This document shows positions 15,684-23,039 of a DNA stretch of 31,022 nt, piece by piece; the stretch's first letter is position 1; every line of letters starts with the position of its first letter. The stretch is from UBA8346 sp050260935 (lineage in GTDB: Bacteria > Bacillota > UBA4882 > UBA8346), in contig JBLNCU010000186.1 in assembly GCA_050260935.1 (NCBI GenBank), forward strand, positions 1-31,022, given 5' to 3'. Made by a program: the position numbers and the translations under genes. Below the pieces are notes generated by a model, which was not told where the DNA came from, did not search any database, and saw only the letters and a program-made list of their open reading frames with translations.

Positions 15684-16937
15684 TTAATAATTCTTCTTTG
15701 CTAAAGCTTCCATCTCGGCGAGAATTGAATCCAATTTGGAAGGATCCTGGATGTATTTCTTACAGGCATCCCAGAAACCACCCTGATTTCCAACTGCCGG
15801 AGGCATTAAATCGGAGGCGTCGAAGACGTAGATTTCGGCTTTTGTCAGGATGCTGGCCGAGTTCTTACTGACGATATTCGGGTAAACATCGAGGGAGACT
15901 CCTTTGTTTTGGGAAAGGAATCCGTTCTTCACCGCGATCTCATTGGCTTGGACAGTGGTGAGGTACTTCATTAATTTCTTAACGGCCGGTTTATCGGAGA
16001 AAGCTACAAACACGTCAGCTCCGCCTACTACCGGAACGCCATATTTGGCGTCAATCGGCGGGAAGGCGAAGAAGTCCATATCTTCACCGAGTTTAACGTT
16101 GGGGAGCTGGGAGGTTACGATGCCGCCCATGAAATCGCCTTCATAATACATATAAGCCTTGGGATTCTCTTGGAAAACAGCGATGGCACCGTTTTGAAAG
16201 GTCGTTGCCAGGGTGCCGTCTATTCCTCCGGCCAAGTTCTTGGGATCGCCAACGATTTGGCCCCATACTTGGAAGGCTTTTTTCACAGCCGGATCAGTCC
16301 AGGAGATTTCATGGTTGATCCATTTTTCATACACTTCGGGACCGGCGGTCCGGATCATGATATTTTCGATCCAGTCGGATAAGGGCCAGCCAATGTCGGA
16401 ACCAATAGACCAAGGGGTCTTTCCTTCGGAGACAATCTTCTTGTCAAGGGCGATCAGTTCATCCCAGGTTTTCGGAACCGCCCAGCCGTTCTTCTTGAAC
16501 TCTTTCGGGTTGTACCAGATAACTGATTTATTAGCGACTTTGAAATATACGCCGTATAACTTACCGCCGTAGCTGCCGAGACTGATCCAGGTTTTAGCGT
16601 AGTTCTTCAGATCATTCTTGGACAGGTAATTTAACTGTTTAAGTACGCCCTGTTTGGCCAATTCCTGTAATTTCCCAGGGTTCGGAAGAATAGCGATATC
16701 CGGAAGGGTTTTCGCTTTTACCCCCGCGGCCAAAACAGCATTCAGATCGCGAGTGGTGTTGAAATTAACTTTTACCCCAGCCGCATCGGCTATCTTCATG
16801 AAGGTTTCCAACTCGTTGCCGCCCCAAGTGCCGGTGACGTTAATGGCGGCGGATTCGCTAAAAGCGCATTGAGATAACAAAACTACTACCATTAAAACCG
16901 ATAATAATAAACTACCGACGATCTTGTTTCTCTTCAC
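15684..16937 (-). CDS. Sugar ABC transporter solute-binding protein, family 1 (system 2)
   Basis: An extracytoplasmic sugar-binding protein of 417 residues starting with GTG. GAGGAG lies about nine bases upstream. The signal peptide spans about residues 1-29 (core IVGSLLLSVLMVVVLLS); its Cys24 is preceded by Gln, so it does not form a normal lipobox. The mature part has WGGNELETFMKIADAAGV, then PKTWDELIALDKKI and a late GVSLDVYPN segment, typical of family-1 proteins. The upstream region (16938-17334) is shared with a divergent YesN-type response regulator, which makes this operon its most likely target. Confidence 0.93.
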   Translation of the reverse strand: MKRNKIVGSLLLSVLMVVVLLSQCAFSESAAINVTGTWGGNELETFMKIADAAGVKVNFNTTRDLNAVLAAGVKAKTLPDIAILPNPGKLQELAKQGVLKQLNYLSKNDLKNYAKTWISLGSYGGKLYGVYFKVANKSVIWYNPKEFKKNGWAVPKTWDELIALDKKIVSEGKTPWSIGSDIGWPLSDWIENIMIRTAGPEVYEKWINHEISWTDPAVKKAFQVWGQIVGDPKNLAGGIDGTLATTFQNGAIAVFQENPKAYMYYEGDFMGGIVTSQLPNVKLGEDMDFFAFPPIDAKYGVPVVGGADVFVAFSDKPAVKKLMKYLTTVQANEIAVKNGFLSQNKGVSLDVYPNIVSKNSASILTKAEIYVFDASDLMPPAVGNQGGFWDACKKYIQDPSKLDSILAEMEALAKKNY

Positions 16938-17334
16938 TCTTACACACTCCTCACCAAGTATTTTCCGGGGATTTTTACTGCTATGAATGGAGACTTTATT
17001 GTTATAAGTAAATAACCGCCTCCTTTCACGGGTATTTATATCATGTTGTTACATTCCCATAATAATCTTGTTACCGGAGTTTCAAAAGTCAAAAATTTTT
17101 TATTTTAGTCGTTATCTTGTGATCCTAAAAAATCCCTCCACCGGGGCGTATCTAGTTTGGATACCTTACTAAAACCATCGCCCCCAACTGCTCTCTCTTC
17201 AATTTGGCTAAAGTTTTCCAAAAAAATTTTTTTATTTTAGTCACTTTATTGCTCTTTTCCAACTCAACTGTTGTGTCATGGTTAATTTTTGAGTAAATTA
17301 GAGGTATAAAGACAAATTTATCTTGGGTGATTTT
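16938..17334. promoter_or_regulatory. Divergent promoter region between sugar transporter 2 and response regulator
   Basis: A 397-base AT-rich region between diverging genes. Two near-identical A/T-rich direct repeats occur: AAAAATTTTTTATTTTAGTC (17091-17110), and the same core with one more A and T at 17221-17242, about 132 bp apart. They are candidate binding sites for the AraC-type regulator next door. I could not assign -35/-10 boxes with confidence. A minus-strand frame at 17152-17478 overlaps the regulator gene and is not believed. Confidence 0.5.
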
Positions 17335-18960
17335 ATGTATAAAGTAATGATTATCGATGATGAACCGATTATTCTCGATAAACTCCGCTCGATTATTGAC
17401 TGGGAAAAATACGGCTGCCGGGTGGTGGCCGTCGCCAATGACAGTACCGAAGCCTTGAAACTGGCCATCGAACACCAACCCCAGCTTATCTATTCCGATA
17501 TTTATATGCCGTTAATGAACGGGATTGAGCTGGCCGAATTATTAAAACAGGAGTTGCCCCAGAGTGTAGTCATCTTAATCAGCGGTTACGATGATTTTAA
17601 CTATGCCCAACAGGCTATAGAGACCGGAGTCTTTCGCTATCTCCTAAAGCCAATCAAAACCGACCTCTTTATCAAAGTATTGCAAGAGGCCCAACAACAT
17701 TTAAACCTTCTCGACCAGGAGCTGAAAGAGAAAGAGCATTTAAAAGCCCAAATACAAAACAGCCTGCCGCATTTAAGGGAGAAATTTTTCAGCGATTTGG
17801 TCAACGGCGGGATAAATCAGGAGCTTTTACAACAACAGCTGGACTTTTTAGGAATTACTTCGCCGGCTGAAGTCTACGGGGTAATCAATATTCAGCTGGA
17901 CAACTACACTAGTCTGGCTGGTTCCGTAAAGGAAGACGACCTCCATCTCTACAGAGTCCACTTGCTGAATATGTTAAATAACCACTTAAAGGAATGGTCC
18001 GATCTTTTCTGCGGCTTTCAAAACAAACCCGGCGAATTGGTTATAGTTTACGGGCTGACCTCCAGCCGGAAACAGGACGGAATGATTCAGGGGATTCAAA
18101 AAGTCCAGGCGAGCATGGAAGAGATGTATGGTATTACTGTCTCGGCGGGCCTGGGCCGCTTATACCCCGACTTTGCCTCGTTAAGCAAATCCTACCGTGA
18201 GGCATTGCTGGCCTTGGATTTTAAATTGTGGGCTGGGAAAAAGGTGATTATTCCGTACAATGATATTGAGAACACCAAGGCCGGGCATTTACTCTTTCAT
18301 CCCGACTATGACGGTTTAATGAACATCTTGCGGGAAGGCAGTTTGGAGAAGGCCAGCGAGTATATAGGAGAGGTTTTCCGGTCTTTCAAAGCCAAGGAGT
18401 ATGCCTCCAAGAGCTTTTTACATCTAACAATGCTGGGCCTGGTTAATCAGATTATCCGCTCTTTGTTGGAGTTCAACATCTCCGCCGAAGAGGTCCTAGG
18501 CCCCAACTTCGATCCTTTCGTGGAGATTAATTCCCTGGAGACCCTGGCCGACTTGGAAAAATGGCTGCAAAATTTGTCCCGGAAAGCTATTGATTACATC
18601 CAGCAATATAAGCAGGATGTCAGTAAAAACTTTGTTGAAAAAGCCAAAATATATATTGAGGCGAATTTTAGCGACCCCGGTCTTAACCTGAATAAAATCG
18701 CCGAGAATGTCTTCGTCAGTTCCTGCTATTTGAGCCATCTGTTTAAAGAAATCACCGGGAGCACGGTGATTGAATACCTGACCAAGACCAGAATCCGCCA
18801 GGCTAAAAAATTATTAAAAGAAAGCCAACTAAAGATCTATGAAATCGCCGAGCAGGTCGGTTTTAGCGATTACCATTATTTCGGGATAGTTTTTAAAAAA
18901 ATGACCGGCCTGGCTCCGCTGGAATATAGGGACAAAGTGCAGATCGATAACCTGATCTAA
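17335..18960 (+). CDS. Two-component response regulator, YesN/AraC type
   Basis: A DNA-binding response regulator of 541 residues. The receiver domain (about 1-120) has the acidic pocket Asp8/Asp9, phosphoacceptor Asp55 in LIYSDIYMP, Ser83 in ILISGYDDF and Lys105 in LLKPIKTD. The middle section (about 150-420) is the variable YesN linker. The C-terminal AraC domain has two helix-turn-helices: LNLNKIAENVFVSSCYLSHL with FKEITG, and KIYEIAEQVGFSDYHYFGIV with FKKMTGLAPLEYR. The ATG at 17335 follows GGGTGA; an upstream TTG at 17323 is less likely. It is divergent from sugar transporter 2. Its expected partner is the YesM-type kinase 5.4 kb away, across an unrelated cassette. Confidence 0.93.
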   Translation: MYKVMIIDDEPIILDKLRSIIDWEKYGCRVVAVANDSTEALKLAIEHQPQLIYSDIYMPLMNGIELAELLKQELPQSVVILISGYDDFNYAQQAIETGVFRYLLKPIKTDLFIKVLQEAQQHLNLLDQELKEKEHLKAQIQNSLPHLREKFFSDLVNGGINQELLQQQLDFLGITSPAEVYGVINIQLDNYTSLAGSVKEDDLHLYRVHLLNMLNNHLKEWSDLFCGFQNKPGELVIVYGLTSSRKQDGMIQGIQKVQASMEEMYGITVSAGLGRLYPDFASLSKSYREALLALDFKLWAGKKVIIPYNDIENTKAGHLLFHPDYDGLMNILREGSLEKASEYIGEVFRSFKAKEYASKSFLHLTMLGLVNQIIRSLLEFNISAEEVLGPNFDPFVEINSLETLADLEKWLQNLSRKAIDYIQQYKQDVSKNFVEKAKIYIEANFSDPGLNLNKIAENVFVSSCYLSHLFKEITGSTVIEYLTKTRIRQAKKLLKESQLKIYEIAEQVGFSDYHYFGIVFKKMTGLAPLEYRDKVQIDNLI

Positions 18961-18974
18961 ACCGAGGAAGCGGC

Positions 18975-19613
18975 TTAAAGATGGATATGTTTGGCTACTG
19001 CGTCAGTTATCAGGTTAAGATCCTTGGTATACAGCACTTCCAACAACTCCTGATGTTCGGCAACAATCGATTGCAAGTTGGCGCTTTGTAAGCCGGCTTT
19101 GTAAAAATGGACCCGAATTCGGGTAGTCATTCCCTGCCATAGCGGAAGCAAGCTTTTATAATTAGCTATATTTAATAATGAATAATGAAACTCGATATCT
19201 TTTTCAACCACTACGGTTATATTATTCTGAGCAGCCCCCTGTCTCATTTCTTCGACAATACTCCCCAACCGGTTTAAATCATCCTCACTCAGTTTAGGGA
19301 CTGCCTTTTTGACCATAAAGACCTCAATGAAACGGCGGGCCGGAAAAAGCACCTCTTCAATCTCTTCTTCATCCACATTGGCCACTTGAGTATGGCGGTA
19401 CGACTCCGAAATTACTAAACCCTCCTGCTCCAACTGGCGTAAAGCTTCCCGTAATGTACCACGGCTGATTCCCATTTGTTCGGCAATACTGCTTTCCACC
19501 AAACGGTCTCCAGGTTTCAATTGTCCGGTTAATATCGCTGAACGGATTTCGTTAAGTACTCTTTGACGCAATGAAACCTGTTCTTTGGGGCTGAACTGGT
19601 AAGCGGTTGACAT
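18975..19613 (-). CDS. GntR-family transcriptional regulator with FCD domain
   Basis: A probable ligand-responsive repressor, about 212 residues. The N-terminal winged helix has ILTGQLKPGDRLVESSIAEQ, followed by MGISRGTLREALRQLEQEGL. The C-terminal FCD domain shows the metal/ligand set Asp139, His143, His187 and His209 (numbered from the ATG at 19613). It ends three residues after the last His, slightly short for the family. GGGAG lies nine bases before this ATG. The gene is convergent with the response regulator (14 bases between stops) and divergent from the amino-acid-type transporter. It probably represses both itself and that operon through the repeats at 19768-19798. Confidence 0.92.
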   Translation of the reverse strand: MSTAYQFSPKEQVSLRQRVLNEIRSAILTGQLKPGDRLVESSIAEQMGISRGTLREALRQLEQEGLVISESYRHTQVANVDEEEIEEVLFPARRFIEVFMVKKAVPKLSEDDLNRLGSIVEEMRQGAAQNNITVVVEKDIEFHYSLLNIANYKSLLPLWQGMTTRIRVHFYKAGLQSANLQSIVAEHQELLEVLYTKDLNLITDAVAKHIHL

Positions 19614-19744
19614 GAAGAACAACTCCCTTATTACACATTTCCATTTTTAATTACATTATTATTTTTAAGGTAACAGGCCAAGGAAGTCAACATAAAAATT
19701 CCAGGATTGATATTTTCAACTAAACTTGGGGTCCCTTGTCTAAT

Positions 19745-19773
19745 ATGATAATTAAAAAAACAAAAATTGTCAA
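19745..19773 (-). promoter_or_regulatory. Sigma-A promoter of the GntR regulator gene
   Basis: Minus strand: -35 TTGACA (19773-19768), 17-base spacer, -10 TATCAT (19750-19745). The -35 box lies inside the first TGTCAACAAT repeat, so bound regulator would block it. Confidence 0.7.
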
Positions 19774-19801
19774 CAATCGACCGTTGACTGTCAACAATTT
19801 T
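19763..19801. promoter_or_regulatory. GntR operator: paired TGTCAACAAT repeats in an inverted frame
   Basis: Two direct copies of TGTCAACAAT (19768-19777 and 19789-19798) lie exactly 21 bp apart, on the same face of the helix. They are embedded in a larger inverted repeat, AAAATTGT (19763-19770) and ACAATTTT (19794-19801). TTGT-N2-ACAA fits the general GT...AC pattern of FadR-subfamily operators. Each copy overlaps the -35 box of one of the two divergent promoters. Confidence 0.7.
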
Positions 19802-19812
19802 TCCATTATAAT
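19784..19812 (+). promoter_or_regulatory. Sigma-A promoter of the amino-acid-type transporter operon
   Basis: -35 TTGACT (19784-19789), 17-base spacer, perfect -10 TATAAT (19807-19812). The second TGTCAACAAT repeat begins in the -35 box and fills the spacer. Transcription would start near 19819, about 110 bases before the binding-protein ATG. Confidence 0.8.
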
Positions 19813-19927
19813 TAAATCATGCTAAAAAGACCATTATTTTCATAGCCCAATTTTTTACTGGAGGTGATTTAACACAAGCAGCGTCGATTTGGTTTTCAAT
19901 TAACAAAAATTTAGGGAGGTTAATGTA

Positions 19928-20746
19928 ATGAAAAAAATCAGTCTACTGCTAGTCCTTTGCTTGGTTATTGGAATCACTTTTTCCTCCGGAATTTTGGCCG
20001 CTGGCTCCGATGAAAGCACTCTTGATAAAGTATTGAAGAGCGGCAAGTTAACGGTCGCCGTTTTTTCAGATGTCCCACCGCTAGGCTTTTATAATGATAA
20101 GAATGAACTCACCGGCATCGATGTTGACGTAGCCAACGCCATGGCCAAGGCCCTCGGTGTTAAAATCGAATTTGTGCCAACAACCAACGCCAACAGAATT
20201 CCCTACCTGATCACAAATAAGGTGGACTGCGTGGTCGCTTCCTTTACCATGAACGCCGAACGCCGTAAAGTAGTTGAGTTTTCCGATGCTTATTTCCGGG
20301 GCGGCGCCATTTTGGTTACCAACCCCAAAAATGCTTCCAGCGCCAAAATTAATGGGGTTAAGGACCTGAAAGGGAAGAATGTCGCCGTATCCAAAGGTTC
20401 GTTTAATGATGAATTAGCCACCAAACTGGTGGGCAAAACCGCTAAGAGCATTATCCGGTTTGATAACGTTTCCGATCTATACCAAGCTTTAAAAGACGGC
20501 AAAGCCGACGCTGTAGTTGAAGATGTTGTTCTCGCGGGTTATGTCACCAAGAATCAATACCCATTCATGAAAGTAACCGGTGATTTATTAAGCATCGACA
20601 CTTGGGGCATCGGAGTGCGGCGCGGCGACCAAATCTGGCTGAACTGGATCAATGGATTTGTTTTTGATCTGCTTTCCAGTGGAGATATGCAAGCCATTTG
20701 TGAGAAATATGGTGTAAAATACAACCCGGTTCATTATGTATACTAG
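19928..20746 (+). CDS. Polar amino acid-type ABC transporter solute-binding protein (family 3)
   Basis: An extracytoplasmic binding protein of 272 residues. The signal peptide is about 1-24 (LLLVLCLVIGITFSSGILAA), without a usable lipobox. Family-3 hallmarks follow: LTVAVFSDVPPLGFYNDKNE, LTGIDVDVANAMAKALG, DCVVASFTMNAERRKVVEFS, LKGKNVAVSKGS and ALKDGKADAVVEDV. Its Arg in the ERRKVVEFSD segment normally binds an alpha-carboxylate, so an amino acid or similar small acid is the likely ligand. GGGAGG precedes the ATG. It is the first gene of a transporter operon divergent from a GntR regulator. Confidence 0.93.
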   Translation: MKKISLLLVLCLVIGITFSSGILAAGSDESTLDKVLKSGKLTVAVFSDVPPLGFYNDKNELTGIDVDVANAMAKALGVKIEFVPTTNANRIPYLITNKVDCVVASFTMNAERRKVVEFSDAYFRGGAILVTNPKNASSAKINGVKDLKGKNVAVSKGSFNDELATKLVGKTAKSIIRFDNVSDLYQALKDGKADAVVEDVVLAGYVTKNQYPFMKVTGDLLSIDTWGIGVRRGDQIWLNWINGFVFDLLSSGDMQAICEKYGVKYNPVHYVY

Positions 20747-20760
20747 AATTCGGATTTCCG

Positions 20761-20792
20761 GGTGCCAGAAGAAGCAAAATTCTTCTGGCGCC
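20761..20792 (+). promoter_or_regulatory. Long hairpin between binding-protein and permease genes
   Basis: GGTGCCAGAAGAA (20761-20773) and TTCTTCTGGCGCC (20780-20792) form a 13-bp stem with one G-U pair and a six-base loop. Only TTCTCTT follows, so it is more likely a processing or mRNA-protecting stem than a full terminator. Confidence 0.65.
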
Positions 20793-20816
20793 TTCTCTTA
20801 AGAAGGGGGTACGGTA

Positions 20817-21485
20817 GTGAATTACACACTGCAATTTCAGGAAATCTGGCGCAATTTTGATTTCTTTATTGAAGGTATCCGGTACACATTGGCGCTCTCG
20901 TCATTAGGAATGCTTATTGCCGTTCTCCTGGGAACCGCCGTCGCAATGGCCAGAAACAGCAAATTCAAATCGATACGGGGAATTGCCGCAACTTATGTTG
21001 AAGCTATCCGTAATACACCTTTGATTATCCAGCTATGGCTCTTCTATTTCGGTCTGGGGGAAATCGGCATTCAAATACCCGCATTTACTTGCGGCCTGTT
21101 AACGCTGGCCATCAATACCGGGGCCTATACCGCCGAAATTATCCGGGCTGGATTTGAAGCAGTTGATAAGGAATTTAAGGAAGCGGCGGTTTCGTTGGGA
21201 ATGAATCCCTGGCAAACTTATCGGACCGTTGTTTTTCCCATCGGATTTCGGGCCGTGTTACCGGCTATATGCAACATGTCAATCCAATGTTTACTGGCAT
21301 CGGCGTTAGTGTCGATACTGGGCGTCAATGAATTGACCAATCAAGCGATGCGTCTTTCCAATAAAACCTTCCGTTCCTTGGAATCATTTGCTACGGTAGC
21401 TGTTATTTATATAATTCTTACCTTCTGTTTCACCGGCTTTTTCGGCCTCCTCAACAAAAAAATGGCCAAAGGTTCGCTACATTAG
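20817..21485 (+). CDS. Polar amino acid-type ABC transporter permease (first)
   Basis: An inner-membrane subunit of the HisM/GlnP type, 222 residues, about five hydrophobic helices. Landmarks are the N-terminal FIEGIRYTLALSSLG, YVEAIRNTPLIIQLWLFYFG, and the cytoplasmic loop EAAVSLGMNPWQTYRTVVFP that contacts the ATPase. The start is a GTG at 20817 with GAAGGGGG about eight bases before it. It is 70 bases after the binding-protein gene and 30 bases before the second permease. Confidence 0.92.
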   Translation: MNYTLQFQEIWRNFDFFIEGIRYTLALSSLGMLIAVLLGTAVAMARNSKFKSIRGIAATYVEAIRNTPLIIQLWLFYFGLGEIGIQIPAFTCGLLTLAINTGAYTAEIIRAGFEAVDKEFKEAAVSLGMNPWQTYRTVVFPIGFRAVLPAICNMSIQCLLASALVSILGVNELTNQAMRLSNKTFRSLESFATVAVIYIILTFCFTGFFGLLNKKMAKGSLH

Positions 21486-21515
21486 GCGCTTTGTAATCAA
21501 GTCAATATTCTAAGG

Positions 21516-22184
21516 ATGGTGGGCCTATTGTATTCATTTAATCTGTATGATGTGGCGTTTTTATTAAAAGGGTTTTTAGTTACCATTCTTTTATGTCTAG
21601 GCACAATGGCGCTTAGCTTGCCAGGAGCCGTCTTGGTAGGGCTTTTTCGATCAATCCGGAGTAAAAATCCGGTTATCGCTGGAATTAAACTGGTTTTAGA
21701 CTTCTTCATCAGCGCGGTCCGTGGCACTCCGTTAATGTTGTTGCTAATGTTCCTATTCTTCGGGCTGCCGTTTATGAATATTAACATGTCTCCGCTGGCG
21801 GCGGCTCTAGTCGGACTGGCGGTTTACAGCATCGCTTATATAGCGGAGATTATCAGGACGGGAATTGAGTCAATCGCTCAAGACCAATGGGATGGGGCGG
21901 CGACCTTAGGTTTTAATTACCTCCAGACGATGAGGGTGATAATCCTACCTCAAGCTGTTCGAATCATGCTTCCCCCAGCGGTCGGTTTTTTTATTGGGTT
22001 GATTAAAGACTCTTCGCTGACAGCCGTGATAGGTTTTGTCGAGTTGGCAAGGGTCGGCCGGGTAATTGTAGAAAAAACGCACCAGTCGTTATTGGTATTT
22101 TCAATTGTGGCCTTGCTTTACTTTATAATTTGTTACCCGCTTTCCATGATGACTCAAAGAATGGAGAAAGCATTGAAGAACTGA
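21516..22184 (+). CDS. Polar amino acid-type ABC transporter permease (second)
   Basis: The second permease of the same importer, 222 residues. Conserved segments are FLLKGFLVTILLCLGTMALS, SAVRGTPLMLLLMFLFFGLP and the EAA-like loop DGAATLGFNYLQTMRVIILP. The start is uncertain: the ATG at 21516 has little room for a ribosome binding site, while the in-frame TTG at 21528 has AAGGATGG upstream. Two similar but non-identical permeases suggest a heterodimeric channel, as in HisQM. Confidence 0.9.
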   Translation: MVGLLYSFNLYDVAFLLKGFLVTILLCLGTMALSLPGAVLVGLFRSIRSKNPVIAGIKLVLDFFISAVRGTPLMLLLMFLFFGLPFMNINMSPLAAALVGLAVYSIAYIAEIIRTGIESIAQDQWDGAATLGFNYLQTMRVIILPQAVRIMLPPAVGFFIGLIKDSSLTAVIGFVELARVGRVIVEKTHQSLLVFSIVALLYFIICYPLSMMTQRMEKALKN

Positions 22185-22198
22185 AAGGGTGAGGCTGT

Positions 22199-22933
22199 TT
22201 GGCTGAGATTATTAAGCTGGTTAATTTGAACAAGAGTTTTGGGAAGCTGCATGTTTTAAGGGATCTGAATATGACCGTTAATCAAGGGGAAGTTGTTTCA
22301 ATCATTGGCCCGAGCGGGGCGGGTAAAAGCACTATCCTCCGGTGTATCAATTACCTTGAACCGGTTGACTCCGGAGAGATTTATTTTGAAGGCCGGCGTT
22401 TTGATCCTTCAAAAGACAATATATACCATTACCGGGAGAACTTTGGATTTGTCTTCCAGTCGTTCAACCTTTTCCCCCATTTGACTGTAACCGAAAATAT
22501 TACGCTGGCGCCGACTATGATTCTAAAAATCCCCAAAGAGCAAGCGCGGGAAACGGCGGAAACGTTACTGGCCAGCGTTGGTCTTGGAGATAAAAAGGAC
22601 TCCTACCCCAAAGAACTTTCGGGGGGACAGAGACAACGGGTGGCGATCGCTCGATCGCTGGCCATGAACCCCAAAGTTATGCTGCTGGATGAAATTACCT
22701 CGGCGCTGGATCCGGAGTTGACCGGGGAAGTGCTGAAAGTGGTATCCGATCTGGCTGAAAAGGGAATGACCATGATCCTGGTAACTCACGAGATTGGCTT
22801 TGCGCGCGAAGTCTCCGACCGGGTTTTATTCTTTGAAAGCGGCTGCATCGTGGAGGAAGGATCCCCGAAGGAACTTTTCCAAAACCCTAAAAATGAGCGG
22901 ACCAAAAAATTCTTAGCCAGTATTCTGCACTAA
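22199..22933 (+). CDS. Polar amino acid-type ABC transporter ATPase (GlnQ/HisP type)
   Basis: The ATP-hydrolysing subunit, 244 residues. Walker A GPSGAGKST, Q-loop FVFQSFNLFPHLTV, signature LSGGQRQRVAIARSLAM, Walker B VMLLDEITSALDPE and H-loop LVTHEIGFAREVSDRV are all intact. A TTG start at 22199 follows AAGGGTGAGG, 14 bases after the second permease. It is the only ABC ATPase in the window and belongs to the amino-acid branch, so it is not expected to power the two CUT1 sugar importers. Confidence 0.95.
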   Translation: MAEIIKLVNLNKSFGKLHVLRDLNMTVNQGEVVSIIGPSGAGKSTILRCINYLEPVDSGEIYFEGRRFDPSKDNIYHYRENFGFVFQSFNLFPHLTVTENITLAPTMILKIPKEQARETAETLLASVGLGDKKDSYPKELSGGQRQRVAIARSLAMNPKVMLLDEITSALDPELTGEVLKVVSDLAEKGMTMILVTHEIGFAREVSDRVLFFESGCIVEEGSPKELFQNPKNERTKKFLASILH

Positions 22934-23039
22934 AAAAAACCCGTTTTGACTCGGAAACAAATGGAGTCTTTCTATGGTTTGATCTTTTACTTTCAGTGGT
23001 CTCATTTACCATAACTTACCGTTTAGGAGGCAGCCAGCA

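Noticed and set aside
17152..17478. 108-codon minus-strand frame
   Set aside because: It runs antisense through the start of the response regulator and across the divergent promoter region; no recognisable protein.
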